From Streptomyces asiaticus (GTDB lineage: Bacteria; Actinomycetota; Actinomycetes; Streptomycetales; Streptomycetaceae): DNA of 64,000 nucleotides. The DNA lies in the NCBI RefSeq assembly GCF_018138715.1, contig NZ_JAGSHX010000006.1, positions 10,044,001 to 10,108,000 of the forward strand. The letters run 5' to 3'. The notes beneath the pieces were generated by a model that saw only the letters and a program-made list of their open reading frames with translations, had not been told where the DNA came from and did no database searches. Of the stretch, positions 18,169-26,500 are shown piece after piece; position 1 is the stretch's first letter; each line of letters opens with the position of its first letter. The translations under genes and the position numbers were made by a program.

Positions 18169-20100
18169 TCATGACGTCACACCGTGGTCGCGCCCGCCGA
18201 ACGGCGTCCGGTAGGACGGCGGCCGGGTGCGCAGGTCGAGCTGGAGTGTCAGACGGATCCGGGTGGAAGGGGGCAGGTCCACCTGTAGCCAGGGGGCGTC
18301 GGCCCGGGTGGTGGCGGACGTGACGGCGGGTCGGCCGTGGCCGTAGTCGTACAGGCCGCCGATCCAGGCAGGGTCCTCGCAGACGGTGTGGTGGACAGCT
18401 CGGATGGTGTGTTCGGCGAAGGCTCCGGCCTGCACGATCACCGATCGCGGGGCTCGGGGATCGAGGTTGACCACGTCGACGACGGTGGCCTCCGGATCGA
18501 TGCGCGAGACCAGGGCCGCCACCGAAGGGGGCAGGCCCGGGCGTACGGCGGTGGCGTCGTAGTACCGCACTCGTGCCTGCTGGAGGCCGCCGTTGTAGAC
18601 GACTTGTGGCGCGCCCCAGGTCAGCTGTACCAGGGCCTCGGTGACGACCGGGTTCGACTGCTGCCACAGGTGGATGTCGGCTTCGGGCACGTCGGTGCCG
18701 CGGAAGCGTTCCATACGGGCCAGCCGGTGGCGGACCTGGGCCTGCGCGGCGGCCAGAATCCGCTCCGGGTAGGAGGGGTCGTCGCCGCTGAGGAAGGCGA
18801 ACCAGGGCTCCTCGTGTCCGGCCTCCTCCTTGCTCCGGAAGGGGCGTACCGTGCGCCAGTCGTAGCCGCTGGCGGAACGGAGCCGTTCGAGGCGTTCTCT
18901 GTCCGCGGCCGAGGCGGAGTGGTGCCACAGGGCCATCGGGACAGCCATCAGCATCGGGTTGTAGTCGAACCAGCCCCGGTCCGCGTGCCGGAACGGCACA
19001 TGCAGCGTGGGGGTGACCACGTCCTCGCCCAGTTGGACGGTCCATTTGGACCGTAGGCTGGAGTCCGAGTCCATGAAGGCCATGACCTTGCCCTGGGCGA
19101 TGATCTCGTCCAGGGCGGGACGCACGAGGTCCAGGCAGGAGTCGTCGCCCGTGGCTGCTGCCCCGGCCAGGGCGGCGATGATCGCGGCATGCCCGACGCT
19201 GTACCACCCGTGTGGCCAGGACCAGCCGTAGTGACCGCCGTACCAGCGGCCCTCCAGCAGGCCGCCCACCGTGCCGTCCGGGGCGACGTTGTCCGGCAGG
19301 ACGCCGCCGCGGGCAGCCGCCCGCTCCCGCCAGGCACCCACGTACGTGGCGATCCAATCGCGGTAGCGGTCCTCCCCGGTGAGGATCCAGGCGTTGAGGA
19401 CCAGTCCGGTCACGGCCAGATTGACCGCGGTGTCCCCCGCGCCCATCCTGCGGCGCATCTCCTCGCCCAGCCGCGGGTCACAGGCCGGTGGTGGGGTGTC
19501 GGACCCCGCCTCCGGCGTCCACTCCAGGGGGAAGCCGTACATCCGGGCTTCCTGGGGAAGCCAGGGATACGCGTCGCCGTCGAACAGCCCCTCGCGCCGC
19601 GGGTCGCTGCCGTTGTGCGGCCGGCGGATCATGCGGTGTGCGGGGTCGTAATTGCCGTACCCGGGGTCCACGTACAGCTCCGCGAAGCGGCGCGCCCGCC
19701 GGGCGAAGCGCTCGGGGGCGGCCATGCACAGGAAGTAGAACAGCAGCATGCTCTCGCCCTGGTGGAACCAGTCGTAGCCCCGTTCGAACTCGTCCTGGAG
19801 CATGCCCAGCTCGGTCAGCTGCCGGGTGACTCCTTCCCAGTGCCGTTCGGAGGCCGTGAGGAGATCGCTGTGCCCGCCGAGCAGGTAGAGCTGCGGCCAG
19901 TTGAAGAAGGCCTCGTAGAAGTCGTCCGCGCCGTCGCGGGAAGTCAGCCGGCCGCGGTACCTCAGCCGCCCGTCGCCCTCCGTGAAGTCCGTCGCGAACC
20001 GGCGCCAGGCGTCGTCGAGCAGGTCGAAGAGCGCCCGCTGCGCGGTGGCCCAGCCCGGTGGCTCCAGCAATGGCACCGAGGCTGTGATGACGGGGCGCAT
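18169..20100 (-). CDS. Uncharacterised 643-residue cytosolic protein in glycosidase operon, (alpha/alpha)-barrel-like
   Basis: I do not recognise a named family. The sequence has regularly spaced helices and conserved-looking aromatic/acidic motifs: FYEAFFNWPQLYLLGGH, FERGYDWFHQGESMLLFYFL, YVDPGYGNYDPAHRMIRRPHNG, WYGGHYGWSWPHGWYSVGH and VQLGEDVVTPTLHVP. This resembles an (alpha/alpha)6-toroid glycosidase or lyase, with a ~150-residue beta-rich C-terminus. There is no signal peptide or membrane segment, while all its operon neighbours are secreted, so it would act on imported oligosaccharides. GGAG lies 5 bases before ATG 20100. It sits 135 bp after GH43 and overlaps GH141 (ATGA, if that gene starts at 18172). 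Confidence 0.65.
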   Translation of the reverse strand: MRPVITASVPLLEPPGWATAQRALFDLLDDAWRRFATDFTEGDGRLRYRGRLTSRDGADDFYEAFFNWPQLYLLGGHSDLLTASERHWEGVTRQLTELGMLQDEFERGYDWFHQGESMLLFYFLCMAAPERFARRARRFAELYVDPGYGNYDPAHRMIRRPHNGSDPRREGLFDGDAYPWLPQEARMYGFPLEWTPEAGSDTPPPACDPRLGEEMRRRMGAGDTAVNLAVTGLVLNAWILTGEDRYRDWIATYVGAWRERAAARGGVLPDNVAPDGTVGGLLEGRWYGGHYGWSWPHGWYSVGHAAIIAALAGAAATGDDSCLDLVRPALDEIIAQGKVMAFMDSDSSLRSKWTVQLGEDVVTPTLHVPFRHADRGWFDYNPMLMAVPMALWHHSASAADRERLERLRSASGYDWRTVRPFRSKEEAGHEEPWFAFLSGDDPSYPERILAAAQAQVRHRLARMERFRGTDVPEADIHLWQQSNPVVTEALVQLTWGAPQVVYNGGLQQARVRYYDATAVRPGLPPSVAALVSRIDPEATVVDVVNLDPRAPRSVIVQAGAFAEHTIRAVHHTVCEDPAWIGGLYDYGHGRPAVTSATTRADAPWLQVDLPPSTRIRLTLQLDLRTRPPSYRTPFGGRDHGVTS

Positions 20101-20235
20101 CGGATCTCCATTCAGGCGAGGCGGCACCCGGACACGGCGTGCGCGCGGGCGACGGCGCCAACGCGCTGTTTCCTCCTTCGAGCTGTGCTCCGCCTGCGGC
20201 ACCCTGCGAGGGAAGATGCCGCTCGGCGTCCGCAC

Positions 20236-21711
20236 CTACGGCGCGAGCCGTAGGAATCCCCCTCGTTCACGAGGGGACCCGCCTGGCCGCCCCGGCAGGG
20301 CAGTGGGGGCGCCGGCGGTGAACCGCCACCAGTCCGCGTTGACCAGGTAGCCGCTGCCGCCCGCAAACCGCAGGTACAGGTCCTGGGTGCCCGTGGCACC
20401 GCCGACCGGGCAGGACACCGTCGTCCAGGTCTGCCAGCCGCCGGTGTTCGGCACGCCGCACCGGCCCACGACCGTTCCATTGGGGCCGCCCAGACGCAGT
20501 TCGATGGCGCTGCCGCCGGTCGCCGAGGCCACGCGTGCGGTGAAGGAGGACGGGCCCGCGCCGAAAGCGACACCCTTGACCTTGATGTAGTCGCCGTTCT
20601 CGGTGTACCCGACGTTCATGCCTCCCTCGCTGGACGGCTCGGTCTCGATCCCGGATTCCCAGGCGATCGTTTCGGCCTCCTGACGGATGTACGGGTCGAG
20701 CGTGCCGACCTGGGGCGCCCCCGTACTGGTCATGTTGATCGTCGGGATCGTGCCGTCGGGGTTATAGGAGAACTTCTCCACGCCGACCGAGCGGGTGTAG
20801 CCGCTCCCGCCCGGAAGCGCGCCGTTGTGGTAGAAGAAATATGAAGTGCCTTTGAAGTCGACGATGCCCGGGTGGTTGGTGAAGCTGGAGCCCTGCGTGG
20901 GCATGATCGTTCCGCGGTAGGTCCACGGTCCGGTCGGGCCGGGGGCGGTGGAGTAGGCGATGAACTCCGAGCAGCACTTGGCGGCATACACGATGTAGTA
21001 CAGGCCGCCTCGTTTGTAGACCCAGGGTCCTTCCTCGAACAGCGTGGGCCGGTTGGGATCACCGGTGCGAGTGCCGAAGCCCGCCGTGGTGAGCGGGATC
21101 TTCGCCGGGCTGCCGGAGTAGGAAATCATGTCGGCGTTCAACCTGACGTACCACAGGTTCGGGTTGCCCCAGTACAGATACGCCTGTCCGTCATCGTCGA
21201 TGAAGACGGTCGGGTCGATCTCGCCGTTTCCCACCAGCGGGTGGCCGAGGGCGTCGCGGAACGGTCCGGTGGGGCTGTCCGACACCGCCACGCCGATGGC
21301 CATGCGGCCGGTCGCGCGCTCCGTTGTCGGCACGTACCAGTAGAACTTTCCGTTGCGGTTGACGACCTGGCCCGCCCATGCGTTGGCGGACGCCCAGCTG
21401 AAGGAGGCCACGCTGAGCGGAGAGCCGTGGTCGGTCCAGTTGACCATGTCGGCGGAGGACCACACCCGCCACTCTTTCATGGTGTAGTTGGTCGAGTTGT
21501 CCTCGTCGTGTCCGGTGTAGAGGTAGACGCGGCCGTCATGGACCAAAGGCGCGGGGTCGGCCGTGTAGACGTGCTGCACGATCGGGTTGTCCGCCCTGGC
21601 CTCCGTGGGATACACCGCTGCGGGTGCGAGGACGAAGGCCAGCAGGAGACTCGCCGCCCAGGCGACCGCTCGCGTGAGTCCCGTACGAGTGGGTTGTGGT
21701 CGTCTCCTCAT
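20236..21711 (-). CDS. Secreted GH43 glycosidase with CBM6, arabinofuranosidase type
   Basis: A 491-residue secreted enzyme: an N-terminal signal (LTRAVAWAASLLLAFVLAPAA, cleaved near ARA-DNP), a five-bladed GH43 propeller to ~residue 330, and a CBM6 carbohydrate-binding module to ~465. The three catalytic acids are visible: Asp in YTADPAPLVHDGRVYLY, Asp in GEIDPTVFIDDDGQAYLYWG, and Glu in FEEGPWVYKRGGLYYIVYA. The layout resembles arabinoxylan arabinofuranohydrolases of the XynD type. Release of arabinose from side chains is the likely role, though other GH43 activities are possible. The ATG at 21711 overlaps the GH27 stop (ATGA). The last ~24 residues after NADWWRFTAG are not CBM6 and look like a read-through tail. 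Confidence 0.85.
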   Translation of the reverse strand: MRRRPQPTRTGLTRAVAWAASLLLAFVLAPAAVYPTEARADNPIVQHVYTADPAPLVHDGRVYLYTGHDEDNSTNYTMKEWRVWSSADMVNWTDHGSPLSVASFSWASANAWAGQVVNRNGKFYWYVPTTERATGRMAIGVAVSDSPTGPFRDALGHPLVGNGEIDPTVFIDDDGQAYLYWGNPNLWYVRLNADMISYSGSPAKIPLTTAGFGTRTGDPNRPTLFEEGPWVYKRGGLYYIVYAAKCCSEFIAYSTAPGPTGPWTYRGTIMPTQGSSFTNHPGIVDFKGTSYFFYHNGALPGGSGYTRSVGVEKFSYNPDGTIPTINMTSTGAPQVGTLDPYIRQEAETIAWESGIETEPSSEGGMNVGYTENGDYIKVKGVAFGAGPSSFTARVASATGGSAIELRLGGPNGTVVGRCGVPNTGGWQTWTTVSCPVGGATGTQDLYLRFAGGSGYLVNADWWRFTAGAPTALPGRPGGSPRERGGFLRLAP

Positions 21712-23351
21712 GTGCGGGTCCACTTCTGGTTGCCCTGACCGTTGCAGGTCCACAGGATCAGCGGGGTTCCGTTGGCGGTGCCGGCGTTGTCGACGTCCAG
21801 GCACAGGTCGGCGTGGACGTTGCGGATGGAACCGTTCGCGTCGAGTGTCCATTTCTGGTTGTCCTGTCCGTTGCAGGGCCAGGTGATGATGCGTGTGCCG
21901 TTGGCGGTGCCCTGGTCGTAGGCGTCCAGGCACTTGTCACCGAAGACGCGTATCTCGCCGCCGGCCCAGGTGGTCCACAGCTGGCCGGCGGCCGTGTGGC
22001 AGTCCCGGATCAGCACCTTCGCCCCGGCCGCGGTCGAGGCGTTCTCCACGTCCAGGCAACGGCCGGACCCGTCACCACGCAGCCGGGATGTGGTGGCGGC
22101 CAGGGGAGTGCCGCCGGTCACCCGGAAGGCGGCGACACCGTGTGCGGGTACACTCGCCGAGACCTGACCGGTCGTGTTCGATGTGCCGCCGGTCCACAGG
22201 TCGGTGAGGGTGAACGACCCGCCGGACAGACCGATCTGTGCCGCCGTGGCGGTGACGGTCGCACTACTGTTCCCCCGGTTGAACAGACCCACGGCGACCG
22301 AGCCGTCGGACAGGGGCTTGGCGAACACTTCGGTGTCTCCGTCGTCGCGCACCCTGCGTCCGCCCGCGCCCAGCGGGTCCTGGTTCACCGCCAGCAGGCG
22401 CGGGTTGCGCAGGACCGCGCTCACATCGGTCGACATGGTGCGGATGTCGTTGCCCGCCATGAGCGGCGCGGCCATCAGCGCCCACAGGGCGAAGTGGGAG
22501 CGGGACTCGGTCAGCGACAGCCCGGGGCGGCCGACGACGAGCATGTCGGGGTCGTTCCAGTGGCCCGGACCCGACTGCGCGGCCAGCGGCGCGGTGACGT
22601 CCACGACGTTGCCCACGCCCATCGGATAGCTGTTGGTGTTGCCGTTCTGCCAGATGTCGAGCAGGTCCTCGGTCGTCCGCCACAGGTCGGCGACCTCGCC
22701 CCAGTTGTAGGTGTCGCCGGTGATGGCGTGGTAGCTGTTCGGGTTGATGCTGTAGACGATCGGGCGCCCGGTCGCGCGCAGTGCGTCGCGCATGAGCGTG
22801 AACCGCGCGACCTGCTCGTCCCGGGTGCCGGCGGAGGAGCACCAGTCGTATTTGAGGTAGTCCACACCCCATGAGGCGAACGTGCGAGCGTCCTGGGTCT
22901 CATGCCCCTTGCTGCCGGTGGACCCCGGGTAACTGCCCCCGCCCTGCGCACACGTGCGCTCGTTGGGCACCTGGTAGATGCCGAACTTCAGGCCTTTCCC
23001 GTGGATGTAGTCCCCGAGCGCCTTCATGCCGCTCGGGAATTTTGTCGGGTTGGCCCGCAAGTTGCCCGTGGTGTCGCGTTGCGGGTCGAACCAGCAGTCG
23101 TCGACCACCACGTATCGGTAACCGGCGTCCCGCATCCCCGAGGAGACCATCGCGTCGGCGGCCTGACGGACCTGTGCCTCGGTGACCCCGCACCCGAAGC
23201 TGTTCCAGCTGTTCCAGCCCAGCGGCGGGGTGAGCGCCGGACTGCCCGGGGCCGCCTGGGCGGCCGAGTGGGCCGAGGCCGTGGTGAAGACGGTGCCGAT
23301 CAGCGCGGCAGCCGTGAGGAAGCGGAGTAATCGTCCGCCCGGTTTCAACAC
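21708..23351 (-). CDS. Secreted GH27 alpha-galactosidase or beta-L-arabinopyranosidase with CBM13
   Basis: A 547-residue secreted enzyme: a signal to ~34 (SAAQA-APG), a GH27 TIM barrel (TPPLGWNSWNSFGC, YVVVDDCWFDPQR), a beta-sandwich, and a C-terminal ricin-type CBM13 with three repeats ending NQKWT. The nucleophile Asp is in YLKYDWCSS and the acid/base Asp in GHWNDPDMLVVG. The same GH27-CBM13 architecture is known for the beta-L-arabinopyranosidase of Streptomyces avermitilis, so either alpha-galactose or beta-L-arabinopyranose release is plausible. GTG 23351 has AAGGA 8 bases upstream. It begins 18 bp after the GH54 gene and overlaps GH43 by ATGA, so all three form one operon. Confidence 0.88.
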   Translation of the reverse strand: MLKPGGRLLRFLTAAALIGTVFTTASAHSAAQAAPGSPALTPPLGWNSWNSFGCGVTEAQVRQAADAMVSSGMRDAGYRYVVVDDCWFDPQRDTTGNLRANPTKFPSGMKALGDYIHGKGLKFGIYQVPNERTCAQGGGSYPGSTGSKGHETQDARTFASWGVDYLKYDWCSSAGTRDEQVARFTLMRDALRATGRPIVYSINPNSYHAITGDTYNWGEVADLWRTTEDLLDIWQNGNTNSYPMGVGNVVDVTAPLAAQSGPGHWNDPDMLVVGRPGLSLTESRSHFALWALMAAPLMAGNDIRTMSTDVSAVLRNPRLLAVNQDPLGAGGRRVRDDGDTEVFAKPLSDGSVAVGLFNRGNSSATVTATAAQIGLSGGSFTLTDLWTGGTSNTTGQVSASVPAHGVAAFRVTGGTPLAATTSRLRGDGSGRCLDVENASTAAGAKVLIRDCHTAAGQLWTTWAGGEIRVFGDKCLDAYDQGTANGTRIITWPCNGQDNQKWTLDANGSIRNVHADLCLDVDNAGTANGTPLILWTCNGQGNQKWTRT

Positions 23352-23369
23352 GAGATGGTTCCTTCCCGG

Positions 23370-24464
23370 TCAGCGGTAGCCGGCCGCGGTGATATTGGCC
23401 TGCACGGCATCCTCCGTCTGGTCGGAGGGGTAGCCGGAGACCATGGCTCCCTCGTAGAACGTTCCGGCGCTGAGGTTGGTGTTGCCGTTGCAGCAGTCAC
23501 CGCCGCTGCCCAGGATGATGGCCCCCTGCTTCTTCATGGGGTTGTAGCCACCGGGGAGGGATCCGGCGTACAGCGTGGTCAGGCTCCCGGACTGCGCGTT
23601 GCTGCCCTTGATCGCGAACCGGGTCGTCCCGTTGTTCTTCAGCGTGGCGGTGACGAACTTGCTGGTGAAGGCCCTCTGGTTCGGGTTCCAGGACTGGCTG
23701 CCCCCGGAGTACAGGCCCCATTCGAGGTCTGCCTGGACCCATGGGCCCCTCCCGGCGCAGCCGCCGAACCAGCACTGCGTGCTGAAGTTGATCGCGTCCA
23801 TGGCTCCGGGGCCGTCGGCCTTGCGGGTGGTCTCGCTGTTGCCGTAGTCGAAGCAGCAGCCGCTGTTGACGTGCGTGCCGCTGGTCACCATGTACATGCC
23901 CTCGGGCGCGCTGCCGGTGGGGACGCCCGTCGTGTGGCCGTCACGCCAGTAGCTGTTCCTGGGGTTGATGTACAGCGAGTAGGCCCTGTTGCCCCCGACC
24001 GTCAGCGATTCACTCGTCGCGTTCGCGGCGGTGTCGGAGCCACCGACTCCGCCCGGCCCCTGGTAGCCCAGGTTGTTGCCGTGCCCGGACTGGTCGTAGA
24101 CCCAGGTGATGACGCATGAGGTACCCGCGCAGAACGAGTCCTGGGCGGCGGCGTCGGCGACCCCGCCTGCCGTCAGGGCGCCGATGTCCCGGGTCGCGTT
24201 GTCGGACGAGCGCCTGACTTGGTACAGCTTGCCGGTGTACGAGCCGTAGAGCGCCCGCACCGTGCTGTGCGCGGCCACACAAGGCGTGCCGCCCGACGCG
24301 TAGATGTCACAGGGGCCGGTGTCGGCGGCGGACGCCGGTGCCGGTCGGCCGAACACCGCCACCAGTACCGCAATCAACATCAGCGCCGAGCCCGTGGCCA
24401 AGGTGGCGGGCGAACGCCGTCTGCGGGACAGGCCGCCCGGCACGGAAACCCATGAAGACTGCAC
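23370..24464 (-). CDS. Secreted GH54 alpha-L-arabinofuranosidase (catalytic domain only)
   Basis: A 364-residue secreted enzyme with a long signal (SRRRRSPATLATGSALMLIA, cleaved near ASA-ADT) and a complete GH54 catalytic domain. CDIYASGGTPCVAAHSTVRALY opens it, CCFDYGNSETTRKADGPGAMDAI is the core, and GYPSDQTEDAVQANITAAGYR closes it. The nucleophile Glu is in QADLEWGLYSGG (~247) and the acid Asp in LGSGGDCCNGN (~320), as in Aspergillus kawachii AbfB. The CBM42 arabinose-binding domain usual in fungal GH54 is absent. GTG 24464 is supported by AGGAGGA 5 bases upstream. It is the first gene of the five-gene operon and has the shared palindromes in its promoter region. Confidence 0.9.
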   Translation of the reverse strand: MQSSWVSVPGGLSRRRRSPATLATGSALMLIAVLVAVFGRPAPASAADTGPCDIYASGGTPCVAAHSTVRALYGSYTGKLYQVRRSSDNATRDIGALTAGGVADAAAQDSFCAGTSCVITWVYDQSGHGNNLGYQGPGGVGGSDTAANATSESLTVGGNRAYSLYINPRNSYWRDGHTTGVPTGSAPEGMYMVTSGTHVNSGCCFDYGNSETTRKADGPGAMDAINFSTQCWFGGCAGRGPWVQADLEWGLYSGGSQSWNPNQRAFTSKFVTATLKNNGTTRFAIKGSNAQSGSLTTLYAGSLPGGYNPMKKQGAIILGSGGDCCNGNTNLSAGTFYEGAMVSGYPSDQTEDAVQANITAAGYR

Positions 24465-24485
24465 CGTCTCCTCCTGGAGGTCATC

Positions 24486-24521
24486 GTGGACATGACATAT
24501 CGCACGGCGTCGTATGTCCAC
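24486..24521. promoter_or_regulatory. Inverted repeat GTGGACAT-N20-ATGTCCAC upstream of GH54
   Basis: Perfect 8-bp arms separated by 20 bp (about two helical turns), 22 bp upstream of the GH54 start. A nested pair GACATA-N13-TATGTC lies inside. The half site GACAT is the same as in the shared ACATGGGATGT boxes, so the same regulator might bind here as a tetramer. Alternatively it forms an mRNA leader hairpin. Confidence 0.4.
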
Positions 24522-24696
24522 CGGATGTCGCAGGGGCGGAAATTCATGTTCGATATTTCGAATCACTGTCGAAGCATCGGACAGAGATGGATGATAGGGA
24601 AGCGCCGAAAACTGTCAATACCCCGCACCGGACCGGCTCAATGATCGCGACGAAACCGCAGTCCGGAGGTGGTCCCGCGAGGCGAAATCGTCGGCG

Positions 24697-24707
24697 ACAT
24701 GTGATGT
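24697..24707. promoter_or_regulatory. Box ACATGTGATGT (one mismatch)
   Basis: A one-mismatch copy of the shared ACATGGGATGT motif, preceded by the same G (GACAT), 233 bp upstream of the GH54 start. Confidence 0.35.
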
Positions 24708-24826
24708 TTGACCTCTGCCCGCCGCCATGTCGCAGAGCCGTCGTTCCGAATGTCGCCGCAGGCCCCTGAATCGTTCGACGTCAGGCCTCTTGACAGCCCC
24801 CAAGATCCCATGGGACCCCTAGAGAG

Positions 24827-24837
24827 ACATGGGATGT
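24827..24837. promoter_or_regulatory. Palindromic box ACATGGGATGT (exact)
   Basis: An exact copy of the 11-bp motif found at 15024 and, inverted, at 43726. It lies in the divergent region between the GH54 operon and the plus-strand secreted proteins. A related palindrome TCCCATGGGA sits 20 bp upstream. Confidence 0.5.
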
Positions 24838-25050
24838 ATCGGCGCCCCCTGCTGCCCGTCCCGTATGTGCACTCCCCGCCTCCGCACCGGGTGGCTGGAC
24901 CCGCTCGCGATCCCGCTTGCGACGCTCCTCCTCCAGATCGACCACGGCAGTACTGGCACCATCCGTACCGGTTAGGCCCCTCATGCGTTGCCGCCGTGCT
25001 GTATACCGAGGACACAGGCGACATCCGGTGGCGGACCTCCGGCCGACCAC

Positions 25051-25374
25051 ATGGAGCCTTCCATGCATCCAGGATGCCGACCGCGTTCGCGATACGTTCG
25101 CGTCGCGGTAACTCTCCTGCTCGGCTTGACAATGGCGCTGTCAGCCGCTCCTGCCGAGGCCGGTCCCACCAGCAGCGACCCGGGCGGCCCGCGCAGCTGG
25201 TCCGCACCCAAGGACTACCAGACCAGCACCTTCGGTGGTGCTCACTCAGACCAACAACAGCCGTTGAGCGCCCCGGCCCCTCTCCCGTGGGAGCAGGGAC
25301 CACACAGAGGGCCCGGCCCCCTGAGCAACTTCCGCGGGATTCCCCTCTCACGCTGGCGCACGGCGCCTGTGTGA
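25051..25374 (+). CDS. Small secreted protein or 5' remnant of a secreted enzyme
   Basis: A frame of about 107 residues with a clear Sec signal: MHPGCRPRSRYVRVAVTLLL, then LTMALSAAPAEA cleaved before GPT. A low-complexity, proline-rich remainder (SDQQQPLSAPAPLPWEQGPH) follows. No domain is recognised. It ends 33 bp before the next secreted hydrolase. It may be a real small exported protein, or the beginning of a larger secreted protein whose body was deleted. ATG 25051 and ATG 25063 are both possible, and neither has a strong ribosome binding site. Confidence 0.3.
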   Translation: MEPSMHPGCRPRSRYVRVAVTLLLGLTMALSAAPAEAGPTSSDPGGPRSWSAPKDYQTSTFGGAHSDQQQPLSAPAPLPWEQGPHRGPGPLSNFRGIPLSRWRTAPV

Positions 25375-25407
25375 CCCGCTCGCCCCTACAACAACAAGGA
25401 GTCACCC

Positions 25408-26328
25408 ATGTCGATGCGACGGCGTACCTTACTGGGCTTCGGCGCGGCCGCGGCCACGGGTGTGGGCATGTCCCTGCTCGGGAGCAGCGCGGCCGCCGGC
25501 ACCCTGTCACCACGAATGGCCTCACCGCGGCAGGCACCCACCGCGCAGTTCGCCATCGGCGTACGCCAGTTCTTCTGGTCGCGTGGCAACCGCCAACTGA
25601 CCACGAAGATCTTCTACCCGGCCGCCGGCACCCCGGGCGGCAACCCCATCCCGAACGCGCCCATCGCGAACGGCGTCTTCCCCATCGCCGAATGGAGCCA
25701 CGGCATGGGGTGCAACTCCGACTGCTACTCCTCCCAGACCCACGATCTGGCCTCCGCGGGCTTCATCTGCCCCGCCCCCTCGTTCTCCGACAACACCAAC
25801 ATTGGCAGCGTCTACAACGGCAACTGGTCGAAGGACGTCTCCGAAGTCCTCACCCGGACACTGGCGCTCAACAGCACCGCGGGCGACCCGTTCGCCGGGC
25901 ACATGGACACCCGGGTCGGTGTCGGTGTGTCAGGTCACTCGATGGGCGGGATGACCACCCACGGCCTGCTCACCGCCTGGCCGGACAACCGCATCGTCGC
26001 CGCTGTCCCGGTCGCCACCGTGGACATGGGCAACCCCGCCGGCCTCCACGCCAATGTGCTGTTCATCCACGGTGACCATGACCCGACCTGCGACTACAAC
26101 TCGGCACGCGCCGCGTACGCGGAGCTCCCGTCACCCAAGGCGTTCCTCACTCACGTCGGGGCGGACCACGGCCAGTACCTGACCCCGGACTACCGGTACT
26201 ACGCCCAGACCAAGAACACCTTCCTGGACTGGTTCCGCTGGAGCCTGTACGGCGACACCGCTGCCCGCGACCGCCTGCGGAGCGACGCCACCAGCAACGG
26301 CACTTCCTATCAAGCGGCCCTCTCCTGA
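25408..26328 (+). CDS. Tat-exported alpha/beta hydrolase
   Basis: A 306-residue esterase-like protein with a twin-arginine signal (MSMRRRTLLGFGAAAATGVG). The serine nucleophile is in GVSGHSMGGMTTHG (~Ser177). The catalytic Asp is likely in NVLFIHGDHDPTCDY, and the His in HVGADHGQYL. The oxyanion region reads PIAEWSHGMGCNSDC. The fold is that of the dienelactone-hydrolase/cutinase-like group. In this locus it may remove acetyl, methyl or feruloyl groups from plant glycans, but a lipid or polyester substrate is equally possible. AAGGAG lies 6 bases before ATG 25408. It is convergent with the GH78 gene. Confidence 0.8.
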   Translation: MSMRRRTLLGFGAAAATGVGMSLLGSSAAAGTLSPRMASPRQAPTAQFAIGVRQFFWSRGNRQLTTKIFYPAAGTPGGNPIPNAPIANGVFPIAEWSHGMGCNSDCYSSQTHDLASAGFICPAPSFSDNTNIGSVYNGNWSKDVSEVLTRTLALNSTAGDPFAGHMDTRVGVGVSGHSMGGMTTHGLLTAWPDNRIVAAVPVATVDMGNPAGLHANVLFIHGDHDPTCDYNSARAAYAELPSPKAFLTHVGADHGQYLTPDYRYYAQTKNTFLDWFRWSLYGDTAARDRLRSDATSNGTSYQAALS

Positions 26329-26500
26329 TGAGTCGGTCTTGAGTTCGCTCGTCGCCATGTGAGTCGTGTTCCGTTTCAGATCATGGCTCTCAGCAACACC
26401 GCGGTCGCCGCCCGGCTGGGCGTCGCCGAGCCCGTCCGGCCGGCTGGTCACCGCACCGGCGTCTGCCGCGCCCCGCCGAACAGCCTCAGCGTGCCGGATG

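Larger units (their letters stand above)
24465..25050. other. Divergent control region between GH54 operon and plus-strand genes
   Basis: About 585 bp without a convincing gene. It is lower in GC than its surroundings near 24480-24620 (TTCATGTTCGATATTTCGAATC). It contains the wide inverted repeat at 24486, a one-mismatch shared box at 24697 and an exact shared box at 24827. Promoters for the five-gene minus-strand operon and for the plus-strand genes must lie here. Confidence 0.5.

Noticed and set aside
26382..26500. IS630-like HTH remnant (SNTAVAARLGV) between the hydrolase and GH78
   Set aside because: Only about ten residues resemble the motif and nothing follows it; too short to call.
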